Of a stretch of DNA of 64,000 bases, positions 44,036 to 53,197 are shown one piece after another. The first letter of the stretch is position 1. Each line of letters begins with the position of its first letter. The notes beneath the pieces are model-generated. The model was not told the DNA's origin. It searched no databases and saw nothing but the letters and a program-made list of their open reading frames with translations. The translations under genes were made by a program, and so were the position numbers. The DNA comes from Natrialba sp. SSL1 (lineage in GTDB: Archaea > Halobacteriota > Halobacteria > Halobacteriales > Natrialbaceae). Location: assembly GCF_001861355.1 (NCBI RefSeq), contig NZ_MASN01000060.1, positions 124,001 to 188,000 of the forward strand. The letters are read 5' to 3'.

Positions 44036-45928
44036 ATGGACACGGACGCCGGAATCGATTACGGCACCTTCGAGGAAGGGCGGCACGTCAACTACTGGGA
44101 ACTCGATCAGACGCTCCAGCGCGTGATTCGGCGCGTCTACACCGACAGCGAGTTCGACTGGGCCGAATCTCGACTTTCCGCGTTCGGCGAAACCGTCGGC
44201 CTCACCATCGCGGACAACGCCGACGACATCGACGATCACGGTCCCGAACTCGAGCCCTACGACAAGTACGGCGAGGTGCAAAACTGGGTTCGATATCCGG
44301 AAACACAGTACGAGAACGAACGCCTCGCATACGAGCAGGGCATCGTCGCGGACTCTTTTGAAGCGCCGCCGGGTCGCGACGAGCCGATGCCGCTCTCGCA
44401 CAACCTCGCGATGCAGTACCTGCTCTCCTACGCGGATCCTGGCTTCGACTGCCCGGTCGCGATGACCGCCGGCGCGGCGCTCGTCCTCGAGAAGTTCGGT
44501 CGCGAGGACGACGTACTGCGTGAATACTACGACGCCCTCACGAGTCGCGACTACGAGGACCTGATCGAGGGCGCGATGTTCCTCACCGAAAAGCAAGGCG
44601 GCAGCGACGTCGGCGCGAACGAGACCCGCGCCGAGTGGGATGAGCGCGCGGGCTGTTGGCGACTCACCGGCGAGAAGTGGTTCTGTTCGAACATCGACGC
44701 CGAAGGAACCCTCGCGCTCGCCCGAACCGAGGACGCACCGGCGGGAACCGCGGGCCTCTCGATGTTTCTCGTGCCTCACGGAGATCCGGACAACACGAAC
44801 CGCGACCGTGACGGCCCCCTGACCAAGGGACAGCGGCGCGAAGATGGCCCGCTCTCGCCCGAGGACGTCAACGATCAGTACTACCGCCGGCTGAAGGATA
44901 AACTCGGCACCATCTCCGTGCCGACCGGTGAGGTCGAGTTTACCGGCGCGAAGGCGTACCTCGTCGGCGAGGAGGAACACGGCTTCCGGCAGATGGCCGA
45001 GATGCTCAACCTCGAACGCCTCTCGAACGCGGCCGCCTCCTGTGGCATCATCGGCCGCGTCCTCCTCGAGAGCAAAATCTACGCCGCAAATCGCGAGGCC
45101 TTCGGCGAGACCATCGACCAGTACCCGCTCATGCGTGCTGATCTGGTCGACATGGCGGTCACCCACGAGGCCGCGACGACGTACACCTTCGAGGCGGCGC
45201 GGCTACTCTCGGAGCGTGAACGGGCGGAACGAGGCACAGCGCGAGGCACCGGTGACTCCGGGGGACCGAACGAGACGGCGGACGACGCCTACCGGCTCAT
45301 GCGGCTACTGATCCCCATCGCCAAGGCCCGCACAGCCCGCATGGCCGTCGACACCGCCTCCTACGGGATGGAGATCCACGGCGGCAACGGCTACGTGAAC
45401 GACTTCGTCACCAACCGCCTGCTCCGGGACGCGCAAGTGCTTCCAATCTGGGAAGGCACCGAGAACATTCTCTCGCTGGACGTCCTCCGAGCGCTCGAAC
45501 GCGAGGACGCTCACGAACCGCTGCAGACCGCGATCAGCGAGCGACTCGAGTACGTTTCGCATCCAGCGCTGGCAGACGCCGCCGCGACGGTCGAGGGCGA
45601 GTTCCACGACCTGATGGGCGCGCTCGCGACGCTCGCTGGTGAGGACTCCGAGTACGCGCAACTGTCTGCAAAGCGCCTCGCACACTACGTCTTCGATGTC
45701 TTCACCGCTGCGTTGTTGCTCGAGCGCGCGCAGCGCGACCTGGACGAGGATGAGAACGGGCGACTGGCACTCGTCGCAACGCGATTCGTCTCGCGAGAAC
45801 TTGCGGACCGAGATGCGCGCGGAATCACGAGCGGTGACCGGTTCCCGATAGAGCAGTTCGATGCCGTAGTTCGGTATACGCCGGTCGAGCCGGACTCGAT
45901 TACGGACGCCGTTGCAGCCGACGATTGA
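44036..45928 (+). CDS. Acyl-CoA dehydrogenase family protein, AidB-like
   Basis: A 630-residue flavoprotein. FLTEKQGGSDVGANET is the FAD/substrate motif, GEKWFCSN follows, and EIHGGNGYVNDFVTNRLLRD then QVLPIWEGTENI are typical of the AidB/ACAD10-11-like branch rather than short-chain fatty acid enzymes. It has an acidic Gly/Pro insert (about 395-420). E. coli AidB is a DNA-binding alkylation-response flavoprotein; fatty-acid dehydrogenation remains possible. No electron-transfer flavoprotein genes are adjacent. Confidence 0.88.
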   Translation: MDTDAGIDYGTFEEGRHVNYWELDQTLQRVIRRVYTDSEFDWAESRLSAFGETVGLTIADNADDIDDHGPELEPYDKYGEVQNWVRYPETQYENERLAYEQGIVADSFEAPPGRDEPMPLSHNLAMQYLLSYADPGFDCPVAMTAGAALVLEKFGREDDVLREYYDALTSRDYEDLIEGAMFLTEKQGGSDVGANETRAEWDERAGCWRLTGEKWFCSNIDAEGTLALARTEDAPAGTAGLSMFLVPHGDPDNTNRDRDGPLTKGQRREDGPLSPEDVNDQYYRRLKDKLGTISVPTGEVEFTGAKAYLVGEEEHGFRQMAEMLNLERLSNAAASCGIIGRVLLESKIYAANREAFGETIDQYPLMRADLVDMAVTHEAATTYTFEAARLLSERERAERGTARGTGDSGGPNETADDAYRLMRLLIPIAKARTARMAVDTASYGMEIHGGNGYVNDFVTNRLLRDAQVLPIWEGTENILSLDVLRALEREDAHEPLQTAISERLEYVSHPALADAAATVEGEFHDLMGALATLAGEDSEYAQLSAKRLAHYVFDVFTAALLLERAQRDLDEDENGRLALVATRFVSRELADRDARGITSGDRFPIEQFDAVVRYTPVEPDSITDAVAADD

Positions 45929-46008
45929 TGCCGTGAGCGGATTCGGACCGCGTCGTGCAAAACCGGTGTCGAAACGTATTACTAGAAGCAATTTGTTCGA
46001 AGATGTAG

Positions 46009-46692
46009 ATGAAGCAAACTATTTTGACGGCGACGCTCTTGCTCGTCGGAATTTCGTTGCTTCTGAACCCGCTGTATCTCTCTCCTGGCAATCTGGACGG
46101 ACAAGCGACTGAAATCACGTACGAAGTCGACACGGTCGAAACTAGAACCGAGGCCTCTCAGGCGCTCTCCCTGTCCGAATCGATACTGTCGTGTGGTTCC
46201 CAGGGCGAACGACCCTGCGCACTCGAGCGGACGGTCCTCGAGCACGGGGGGCTCGAGTTCGACGGGACTCTCACGGATGACCAGACCGGCGACCACGACG
46301 TTCACCAGCGACAGAACGCACGGTACGACGTCGTCCAACTCGATGGGGAGTATTACGTTCCCGAACTGAACCAGTCCGAAGAGACGACGGTGCTGACGCT
46401 CCGCGAGGTTTCGATGATGGAGGCACTCGAGTACGCCGCAATCCCGAGTAACGAGGCGTCCGACGACGTTCAGACTGCAGTCGAGACGGGATCAGTTCAG
46501 CTCTACGACGAGCGGGTCCCGGAATTCGAACAAGCGCTGCCGATCGAACACGAGGGACAGCTGTACGCTGTCGACGGGGTCAGATACGACGGGACTCCAG
46601 ACCACGGTCTCCTCTTCACGCGCTTTGCGCTGTTTTTCGCCGGCGTGACGGTAATCTATTTCGCGTGGGTCCGGCGAGGGAACACGGACTGA
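46009..46692 (+). CDS. Membrane-anchored protein with extracytoplasmic domain
   Basis: A 227-residue protein with an N-terminal hydrophobic segment (MKQTILTATLLLVGISLLLN) and a C-terminal membrane helix (about 200-219, LLFTRFALFFAGVTVIYF) ending in RRGNTD. The domain between is acidic with two cysteines in SCGSQGERPCAL that may form a disulfide. No family recognised. It follows the AidB-like gene by 80 bases. Confidence 0.7.
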   Translation: MKQTILTATLLLVGISLLLNPLYLSPGNLDGQATEITYEVDTVETRTEASQALSLSESILSCGSQGERPCALERTVLEHGGLEFDGTLTDDQTGDHDVHQRQNARYDVVQLDGEYYVPELNQSEETTVLTLREVSMMEALEYAAIPSNEASDDVQTAVETGSVQLYDERVPEFEQALPIEHEGQLYAVDGVRYDGTPDHGLLFTRFALFFAGVTVIYFAWVRRGNTD

Positions 46693-46859
46693 CTAGCCAC
46701 CGATCACTCCGTCCGTTTGAAAGCTACACCGCTTCCCATCTCTGTGAAGCCGTTCTGGCCGGCATCTTCATCGTCGCGACGAGGCGGTAGAGCGTGTTTC
46801 GACCGCCAAACAACACTCATCGAACCACATCCGCGCTAAACGACACCCGTTCGTCGATC

Positions 46860-47384
46860 CTACTCGAGTGCCCGCGCCGCTTCCTCGATGTCCATCACGC
46901 CCTGTTCGACTGCGTTGAGGACCCGAAGGACATCCTCGTCAGGACCATCGTCGCCGCCTTCGTCACCGAGTTCATCCAGCGTGACCTTTTCCGAGGCACC
47001 GACGAACTCCGCGAAGTCGGTGCCGTCGGCGAGTGCGGTCTCCTTCTTCACGCGGTAGTTTCCTCCGTCAGTGACGTGCAGGTCTGCAGGGTGGAAAAAG
47101 TACCAATCTTCGCGGTCGAACCGGACGCCGATTCGGGGTTTCGCGCCGAAGTTCTGTGCGAAGTAGATGAGCGCCTCGACCTCTTCGCCGGTGAGATAGA
47201 TCGGGTCGCCGGCACTTGATTTGGCTTCGATCGCGTAGAACTGTTCGCCGTCGCCGGCGAGTACGTCGGGGAGTTCGCGTTCCGTCGCTGAACCGCTTGC
47301 GGGCGCGCGCATCACCGCGAAACCGGCCTCGTCGAGTTCGTTGACGAGTTCGCGTTCGCGGCGGTCGCCCTTCGCCTGAGACAT
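46860..47384 (-). CDS. hjc: Holliday junction resolvase Hjc
   Basis: A 174-residue archaeal resolvase that cuts four-way junctions. Catalytic residues: an N-terminal Glu (E10 or E12 in [11 protein letters not shown]), Asp40 in LPDVLAG, and E53-x-K55 in AIEAKSS, the PD-(D/E)xK nuclease set. [21 protein letters not shown] is also family-typical. The C-terminal about 40 residues are an acidic haloarchaeal extension. Partner in recombination with RadA (35186-36217). Confidence 0.96.
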   Translation of the reverse strand: MSQAKGDRRERELVNELDEAGFAVMRAPASGSATERELPDVLAGDGEQFYAIEAKSSAGDPIYLTGEEVEALIYFAQNFGAKPRIGVRFDREDWYFFHPADLHVTDGGNYRVKKETALADGTDFAEFVGASEKVTLDELGDEGGDDGPDEDVLRVLNAVEQGVMDIEEAARALE

Positions 47385-47470
47385 ACGGGTAGTTCGTCGA
47401 GGGGTGGTAATAAACCGGGCGAAGCGCCAGCCCGGAGCGCTGCGAAAATGGTCAGCCAGTTGTCGTGGCG

Positions 47471-48295
47471 TTACAGTGGAAGCGCACCGACGAGACCCCC
47501 AGCGAGCGCCATCGCCGTCTCGAGTTCCTCCGGTGCGAATCGGACCACGAGATAGAGAATCGCGAACTGAATCGCGTTAAATGCGGCGTGGGCTGCCGTC
47601 GGGACGAGCAGGTTGTCGGTCCGTGCGTAGAGGTAGCCGAAGATCAGCGAGCCACCGAAGACGACGGCGAGCGAAACGCCAATCGCGCCGAGCGGGGCAA
47701 GCGATCCATCGGCTGCCAGCGCGTAGGCAGGGATGTGGACCAGCGCGAAGATGGCGCTCGTGACGATAACCGCACCGATCCGGGAGAAGCCGGCGTACAG
47801 CCGCTTCTGAATTACGTTCCGGAAGAGGAACTCCTCTGCGGGCGCGTTGAAGAGGAAGACGATCACGATCATGAGCAGAATCATGTTCGGGTCGTCACCG
47901 ACCAGTGTCATCACCTGATTCTCGGAGGAGGGCAACTGAAGCACCGTTGCGACGAGATTGACGACCATCACGAACGCGATGCTGCCAACGATACCGATAC
48001 CGACGTAGATCCAGCCACGACGCGAGGGCCACTCGAGATCGAGCCAGTCCCAGCCTCGTCCCGTATAGCGGAGGTACAACCCTCCGACGAGGAAGAAACC
48101 GACGAAGTTCAGGGTGAGGAGGACGAAGATTGCGGCGTTCGAGGCGTCACCCGGTGACTCGAGCAGCGTTGGATCGAGCAGGAACGCCGGAAGCGTGACG
48201 AATTCAGCGGCGACCAAGCCGAGGAGTGCGAGGCCGAAGCCGACGAGGGTCGATCGGAGCGGCCCGTCCGTCCGTTGCTGTGGGGACGTTTCCAT
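47471..48295 (-). CDS. CPBP family intramembrane metalloprotease
   Basis: A 274-residue protein with about eight membrane helices. The three CAAX-protease/bacteriocin-processing motifs are present: EEFLFR in [17 protein letters not shown], and HAAFN. It would cleave peptide bonds within the membrane; substrate unknown. Members often give self-immunity or process prenylated peptides. Confidence 0.92.
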   Translation of the reverse strand: METSPQQRTDGPLRSTLVGFGLALLGLVAAEFVTLPAFLLDPTLLESPGDASNAAIFVLLTLNFVGFFLVGGLYLRYTGRGWDWLDLEWPSRRGWIYVGIGIVGSIAFVMVVNLVATVLQLPSSENQVMTLVGDDPNMILLMIVIVFLFNAPAEEFLFRNVIQKRLYAGFSRIGAVIVTSAIFALVHIPAYALAADGSLAPLGAIGVSLAVVFGGSLIFGYLYARTDNLLVPTAAHAAFNAIQFAILYLVVRFAPEELETAMALAGGLVGALPL

Positions 48296-48427
48296 ATCGT
48301 GGCGATTGGACGGCTGGCCTCTTGGGCGTTCCTCTCTCGTATTCCGGTTGACGTGTCTCCGTGAGCCTCCGAGAACACAACAGAAAGAGACAGAAGGAGA
48401 GGAACGGCCGGTGCGTAGCCGCCCTCG

Positions 48428-48961
48428 TCAGCCGAGCAGGTAGCGAAGCGCCGGGAAGCGCTCTACGATCGGGTGCGTCTCGATGTAGCGGTCCAGGCCG
48501 AGGATTCGGCCGGCCGCGAACGCACCAAGTGCCAGGAAGACCGCCGCGTAGACGAGCTGGTCGTTGACCAGGCCGCCAGCGACCTCCCAGCTACCGAAGT
48601 AGAACAGCACCATCTGGAATGCTGCTCCGAGTGCCGCGAGGCGGACGAACGCGCCTGCGATCAGCGCGACGCCGATAAGCACCTGCGTGACTGGGACGAT
48701 GACGTCGACAGCGCCCATCAACGGCTCGCTCGCCGCCATCAGTCCGTACAGTCCACTCACCGGGCTCGCCGGATCGACGTTGGCAAGATACCCGTAGGCG
48801 CTGAACTCACCGGTCAGTTTTCCCCAGCCCGCAGTCACCATCACCCAGCCCATCAGAAGCCGGAGTCCGACGACCGCCCACGCGCTCAGTTGGTGTGGCC
48901 GCCCGTCGATCGTCACGCCACCGAGGCGACTTTCCAACCGGTTCGTCGAAGTTGTTTCCAT
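48428..48961 (-). CDS. DoxX family membrane protein
   Basis: A 177-residue protein with four helices. RLLMGWVMVTAGWGKLTGEF is the DoxX hallmark first helix; the remaining helices and the short C-terminus (ETHPIVERFPALRYLLG) fit. DoxX proteins are linked to thiosulfate:quinone oxidoreductase or to redox stress complexes. Here no sulfur oxidation genes are adjacent. Confidence 0.9.
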   Translation of the reverse strand: METTSTNRLESRLGGVTIDGRPHQLSAWAVVGLRLLMGWVMVTAGWGKLTGEFSAYGYLANVDPASPVSGLYGLMAASEPLMGAVDVIVPVTQVLIGVALIAGAFVRLAALGAAFQMVLFYFGSWEVAGGLVNDQLVYAAVFLALGAFAAGRILGLDRYIETHPIVERFPALRYLLG

Positions 48962-49145
48962 TATCGGTCACCTCTACAGATACAGGTTGGACCTCATAAC
49001 ACGTATAACGGGACAACCGTTCCCAGCCGGCAGGAAACCGTTCCGACCAGAGAAGCCGTTTTTTCGCGGGCAGATATCCAGACAGCGCCCGCTCAGAAAT
49101 CGAGGACACACTCAAACCGAGGCCACACCCAAACCGAGCTCACGC

Positions 49146-50015
49146 TCAAAACCCCGGGCCAACCGCATAGAACAGACTGATAGCACCGACGACACCGAGC
49201 ACGAGCGCACTCCGGGTCACCCACGGCTCCCAGCGCTCTCGCACGCTGTTCACCCGCACCGTCTGGACGTGTTTCACCTGTTTGATCCCAGCCTCGGTAC
49301 GATAGGTGAGCACCACCGGCACCGAATACCGCCCCGGCGGCGCATCCGCTCGCGTATTGCACTCGAGTATGTACGCCGGCTCCTCGCGCCGATTACCGTC
49401 GAGGGGCTTCTGTCGAAGCCCGTACTCGCTGCCGCCAGCGGCGTCGACGTCCGGCTGGAACACGGACGGGCCAGGCGACTCCGGCGCGTCCGATCGAGGA
49501 GGGGGACTCGAGTTCGAATCCGTATCGCCCGCTTCGCGAGAGCGAGCGGCTCCGCGGCCGGCGGCGTTGCGACGAATCGTTCCCGGCTCTTCCAGGTCGA
49601 GAACGCCGTCGTGGCCGTGAAAGACGCTGAGCGCGTCCGCAGAAACGCTGCCACAGCCGGAGACGAAGACACCGAGTTCGATCTGCTCGCCCGGATTGAT
49701 CCGCTCACGCCTGAGAAAGACGTCGAGGTCGGGATCGTCGAGCGAGCCAGCGCCCTCGATAGCGAGGCTGATCTCGAGTGGGCCGTCCGCGTCGATCTGC
49801 GAGTGGGTGAGTAGCGGTCCGATCGAGTACGAGTCGGGGTCCGGTTCGGGCGGGAGTTGGTGTGCCGTCGGTTCGCCGTCACTATCGGCAGTTGTGGTGG
49901 TCTCGGTGGTCTCACTGTCTACAGCCGCTGCAGACTCGCGTACGTCCTCCGCGTTCGATGTGCTCATATCAGCGGCTTCGGGCGACGGCTCGGCCATTCG
50001 ATACGTGACCGTCAC
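49146..50015 (-). CDS. Cell-surface-type protein with one C-terminal membrane helix
   Basis: A 289-residue protein. The N-terminus (about 1-55) is Ser/Thr/Glu-rich without signal peptide; ATG 49997 or 49967 are alternative starts. Two beta-rich units follow: LEISLAIEGAGSLDDPDLDV (about 85-150) and YSVPVVLTYRTEAGIKQVKH (about 230-255), separated by an Arg/Pro/Ser-rich linker. A C-terminal helix (about 267-285) would anchor it. The second unit resembles CARDB-type adhesion folds in outline. It borders the DUF4157 cluster but its relation is unknown. Confidence 0.68.
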   Translation of the reverse strand: MTVTYRMAEPSPEAADMSTSNAEDVRESAAAVDSETTETTTTADSDGEPTAHQLPPEPDPDSYSIGPLLTHSQIDADGPLEISLAIEGAGSLDDPDLDVFLRRERINPGEQIELGVFVSGCGSVSADALSVFHGHDGVLDLEEPGTIRRNAAGRGAARSREAGDTDSNSSPPPRSDAPESPGPSVFQPDVDAAGGSEYGLRQKPLDGNRREEPAYILECNTRADAPPGRYSVPVVLTYRTEAGIKQVKHVQTVRVNSVRERWEPWVTRSALVLGVVGAISLFYAVGPGF

Positions 50016-50214
50016 ACCCAGCCACTTTCAGCGTGGTGGCCGCTCAGACAGCCAAGGAAGATTGTATCGGCACCAAGCCCCACGTTAGCAATACCAGCGG
50101 CCGTTTGACTAAGTTTGTTGTGGACTTCGTCTTCGAGGGACACTGAGGGTTATCCGCGTTTCCTCGATCACGTGCTGGCCCTCGGAGACGGTATCTCACA
50201 ACTCGGCTACTTCG

Positions 50215-50667
50215 TCAGTCAGACTGTCGTGCCCTTCGTCGGTCATCGATCCAGCGCTCTTGGTGAACCTCAAAAACCAGCGCCTGTAGTTGCCCGTCAA
50301 AGAGCGACACCACCTCGTCGATGACAGTGCTGGCAGTGGCGTCCCCGAGTGCGGTCGCGGCAATCACGTCGGCGACCTCGACGGTCCTTGTGCCCGGGTG
50401 GATACGGACGTTCAAGAAGTCAGCGTCCATGCGCTCCTCGAGTGCACGCTGAATCGGCTGGTCTAACGATTGACCGCCATCACCGAGCACGTTAAGCACC
50501 GTGTTATGCACCTCGTCTTGACTCGTGCCAGTGCCCTTGAGGGCGCGCTGGATCTCTCCCTGATCGCGACCGAACAGGCGTGGTACCTCGAAACGAGCGT
50601 CGGATACCCTGTCGGATTCGATCGCCGTTGTGACCTGTTCTTGGCCATCATGGCCAAAATAAGCCAT
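50215..50667 (-). pseudogene. Decayed second copy of a DUF4157 (eCIS core) protein
   Basis: Read from ATG 50667 (150 residues; a TTG at 50691 is possible). EIQRALKGTGTSQDEVHNTV, then LNVLGDGGQSLDQPIQRALE and RMDADFLNVRIHPGTR, match the DUF4157 protein at 51696-52934 residue for residue in most places. After VADVIAATALG the similarity stops, just before the HELAH metal site. The tail is unrelated. Either a truncated paralogue or a cassette remnant left by recombination. Confidence 0.72.
50641..50657. repeat. Perfect 17-bp palindrome
   Basis: TTGGCCAT-C-ATGGCCAA lies within the first codons of the decayed DUF4157 copy, next to the stop of the preceding gene. It may mark a recombination junction or be a protein-binding site. 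Confidence 0.4.
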
Positions 50668-50687
50668 ATGAATTCCTATAGAGTAAG

Positions 50688-51692
50688 TCAAGTGTTGGGT
50701 TGGGCGCGCCGTGTCTCTCCCTCGTGTTCGTACGCGTTCTCAGGAGTCTGTTCTTCGTACCACGTGCTGATTTCTGCATCCGGATCGAAGTACTCGTCGT
50801 AGAAGTCGTAGTGGGAGTACCACGTCGAAGCATCGTGGCGTCCGTGACCCAAGATTCGGAACGATTCGGGTGGAGCAATACCCATTGCGAGGTAGCAATC
50901 TCGGACCTGACAGACTAGGTTTCGGACGAGCTGGGTTTTTAGATCAATGATCGAGTCAGGTTCATACGCGAAAATTTCGATGCGGGCATCAGGCTCGCGC
51001 TCGAGATCGGGCTGTGTGCCCCATTGGGTGTGATACTGTCCGAGTGCATCGTCCCAATGGACGTGAACGTCCGAGACAGCTTCGACGAGTGCCCCATCTC
51101 GGATGTTCGGCATTGACTCGAGGTCGACACCGGCGGCGTCAGCGATCCCCTCAGCATCCAGTTCGTCAACACCTGTTCCTGCAACTTCGTCCTCAAGTAG
51201 GTCAACGACGTCGGGGTCAGTCAGTACATCCGCGTAGGTGCTAGCCGTCTCCGGGTCCATCCCGAGGTAGAAGTCCTGTTGATAGACTGCCTCTTCGGGT
51301 GTGACCCCGTCGGGCATCCTGACCGATGACTCGGCGTCGGTATAGATACTCCGCAGGTGCTGGTAGAGGTCTCCGAAGAACGAATTGGCTGCATCCGCTG
51401 AAAGGGGCTTCAACGCTGCGGCCGTCTGGGTGATTTGATCCGGGTTCTTCGTCGGCTCGAGCGTATCGTAGCCGCGTTTACGGTACACCCAGTAGCGGGC
51501 AAACCGGCGAGCCTGATTGACGTGCTCGTTGCCCGCTTCGGTGCGGTCGTCGGGGTCATCTGGATAACCGTCTTGTTCGTGGTAGTCTATTTCACCATCA
51601 AATAGAACTGAAATTCCGTGACTTACGCCGTTGTTATCAACCACTCTTAAACCGACTCCTTCGTCGTCTTCTTCTCCCATGATTGCCTTCAT
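50688..51692 (-). CDS. Protein of unknown function in the DUF4157 cluster
   Basis: A 334-residue acidic soluble protein starting MKAIMGEEDDEGVGLRVVDN. A strong Shine-Dalgarno GGAGGTG, formed by the end of the DUF4157 gene, lies 7 bases before the ATG, so this start is well supported and translation is coupled (3-base gap). QARRFARYWVYRKRGYDTLE and FFGDLYQHLRSIYTDAESS are helical; the C-terminus is rich in Tyr, Asp and Glu. No motif recognised. Context suggests a chaperone, immunity protein or second effector for the DUF4157 protein. Confidence 0.75.
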   Translation of the reverse strand: MKAIMGEEDDEGVGLRVVDNNGVSHGISVLFDGEIDYHEQDGYPDDPDDRTEAGNEHVNQARRFARYWVYRKRGYDTLEPTKNPDQITQTAAALKPLSADAANSFFGDLYQHLRSIYTDAESSVRMPDGVTPEEAVYQQDFYLGMDPETASTYADVLTDPDVVDLLEDEVAGTGVDELDAEGIADAAGVDLESMPNIRDGALVEAVSDVHVHWDDALGQYHTQWGTQPDLEREPDARIEIFAYEPDSIIDLKTQLVRNLVCQVRDCYLAMGIAPPESFRILGHGRHDASTWYSHYDFYDEYFDPDAEISTWYEEQTPENAYEHEGETRRAQPNT

Positions 51693-51695
51693 AAT

Positions 51696-52934
51696 TCACA
51701 CCTCCTCTGCGCTTGGGACCCTATCTGGCCGCTTCCCATCACCAGTGGAAGCTTTAGCGGCTTTGACAGCCTCATCCTTGATTTTGGAAGCCCATTGGCT
51801 CGGTGAGTATGCGAGAATACTTTCCCACTCTTCTGAAACCCCCATATCCTGAAGGCTGTCTGGTTTGGCGACCTTATTTTCGGCAGTGGTTTTCGCTTGA
51901 TTCGCTGCTTGAGTTGCGACGTCCTGGCCGTTGTCAAGAACTTCGCCAGCAGCACCCGCGGTCACTATTTTGAGTCCGGTTTTGACCGCGACTTCACCCC
52001 AGTCTTCCTGATCCATCTCACGAGCGCCCCTTCCGATATTCCCGAATATTTCGGACGTTTTCTCTATGAGCGCCCCTAGTGGTCCGAATCCGTCCTTGAC
52101 GTACTCTTTAAAGGTCTCGTTGTCTGCCTCAAATGTACCATCCTCACCTTCCTGAAGAAGATCAACAAACTCCTCAGGCGTCTCGTCTTTTGTCGACCGC
52201 TGCACGTGTACGTCCGTCCCCATCCGATTGACCACCAGCGGGCCCTCACCGGAGAGCGCCTGTTCAGCCGCCAGATCCGCTTCCCGCTCGAGTTGCGGAT
52301 CTGGATCAATCTCGAGATCAGCGCCCTCCTTGGGCATCATCGAGATGGACGCACCGCCGTTCTGCTGTTTGACGTGCGCCAGCTCGTGGGCCAGCAGATG
52401 CTGGCCTTCCGGATTCTCGGTATCGTACTCGCCCGAGTTGAACACGATATCGTTCCCACAGGTGAACGCCTTCGCGTCGATCTCGTCGGCCGCTTCAGCC
52501 GCCCTCCCACCAGTATGAATCCGAACGTTCGAGAAGTCCGCATCCATGCGGTCTTCGAGCGCCCGCTGGATCGGGCCGTCTAACGGCTTCCCTCCCTGGC
52601 CGAGCACATCGAGGACTGTACCGGGAACCTCGTCCTGCGTGGTGTCGGTTCCCTCGAGTGCACGCTGAATATGCGCGTCCGGACCAGTTGGGAGCGGCTC
52701 GAACTCGGGTTGATTCGCCTCGACCCTCGCGTCGAATCCCTCGGGCCGGCCGGTCAGGGCGTTGATATCGTCGCCGATACCCTGATCGAACGCTGCGGTT
52801 CCGTCCAGTGGGCCGAGTCGACTCTTCGATCGAGTCGAACTCGAGGAGCGACGCTTGGCTTCTGACTCTGACTTCGGAGACTTGTCGGAGTCGGTCGATG
52901 TCGATGCTCGCTTGCGTGTCCGTTTCCCTCCCAT
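51696..52934 (-). CDS. DUF4157 (eCIS core domain) protein, predicted injected effector
   Basis: A 412-residue protein. Basic Ser-rich N-terminus (1-40), then the DUF4157 module (about 85-230): RMDADFSNVRIHTGG, zinc motif HELAH at 183-187 followed by VKQQ, and EREADLAAEQAL (217-228) that can supply the third ligand. The module is found in cargo of extracellular contractile injection systems and in many polymorphic-toxin-like proteins. The C-terminal 170 residues are unique, helical, and encoded in DNA with lower GC than the N-terminal half, which suggests a swapped effector tail. The toxin activity cannot be named. Confidence 0.88.
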   Translation of the reverse strand: MGGKRTRKRASTSTDSDKSPKSESEAKRRSSSSTRSKSRLGPLDGTAAFDQGIGDDINALTGRPEGFDARVEANQPEFEPLPTGPDAHIQRALEGTDTTQDEVPGTVLDVLGQGGKPLDGPIQRALEDRMDADFSNVRIHTGGRAAEAADEIDAKAFTCGNDIVFNSGEYDTENPEGQHLLAHELAHVKQQNGGASISMMPKEGADLEIDPDPQLEREADLAAEQALSGEGPLVVNRMGTDVHVQRSTKDETPEEFVDLLQEGEDGTFEADNETFKEYVKDGFGPLGALIEKTSEIFGNIGRGAREMDQEDWGEVAVKTGLKIVTAGAAGEVLDNGQDVATQAANQAKTTAENKVAKPDSLQDMGVSEEWESILAYSPSQWASKIKDEAVKAAKASTGDGKRPDRVPSAEEV

Positions 52935-53197
52935 CTACCGACTCACCACGTTGGAGGTCGTGAATTGCCGGCAGTAAGTACCAGTCCAGCAACTCATTTT
53001 GTTAAAATTTAAACTAATAGTGCTTAATAGTTACTCTCGGACGTTCTGAAGCACCAGTCAGAATCTCCGCTTCGAGAGATGAATTTACGCATAGAGCCAA
53101 CTCGAGTAAAGGCACCCGACACGTTGTAGCTACTGTTTGAAAGGGGAGAGTAGTATCGAACCATCATATATTAGTAAAAAAGCAGCTAGTCGGTAGT
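52935..53197. other. AT-rich divergent promoter region of the eCIS-like genes
   Basis: About 260 bases with far higher AT than the surroundings. On the plus strand CATATATT (about 53165-53172) lies 26-33 bases before the AAA gene ATG, predicting a leaderless transcript. On the minus strand a TTTAAATTT run (about 53004-53013) lies some 70-80 bases before the DUF4157 gene. The composition supports recent acquisition. Confidence 0.6.

Noticed and set aside
43286-45166. 626-residue open frame on the minus strand
   Set aside because: Antisense of the SWIM-finger and AidB-like genes; no start signal, no domain, and the plus-strand genes have clear motifs.
49146-50015. Counting this surface protein as part of the eCIS-like module
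   Set aside because: It has normal composition, its own gap of about 200 bases from the cluster, and no known eCIS domain; left as a neighbour only.
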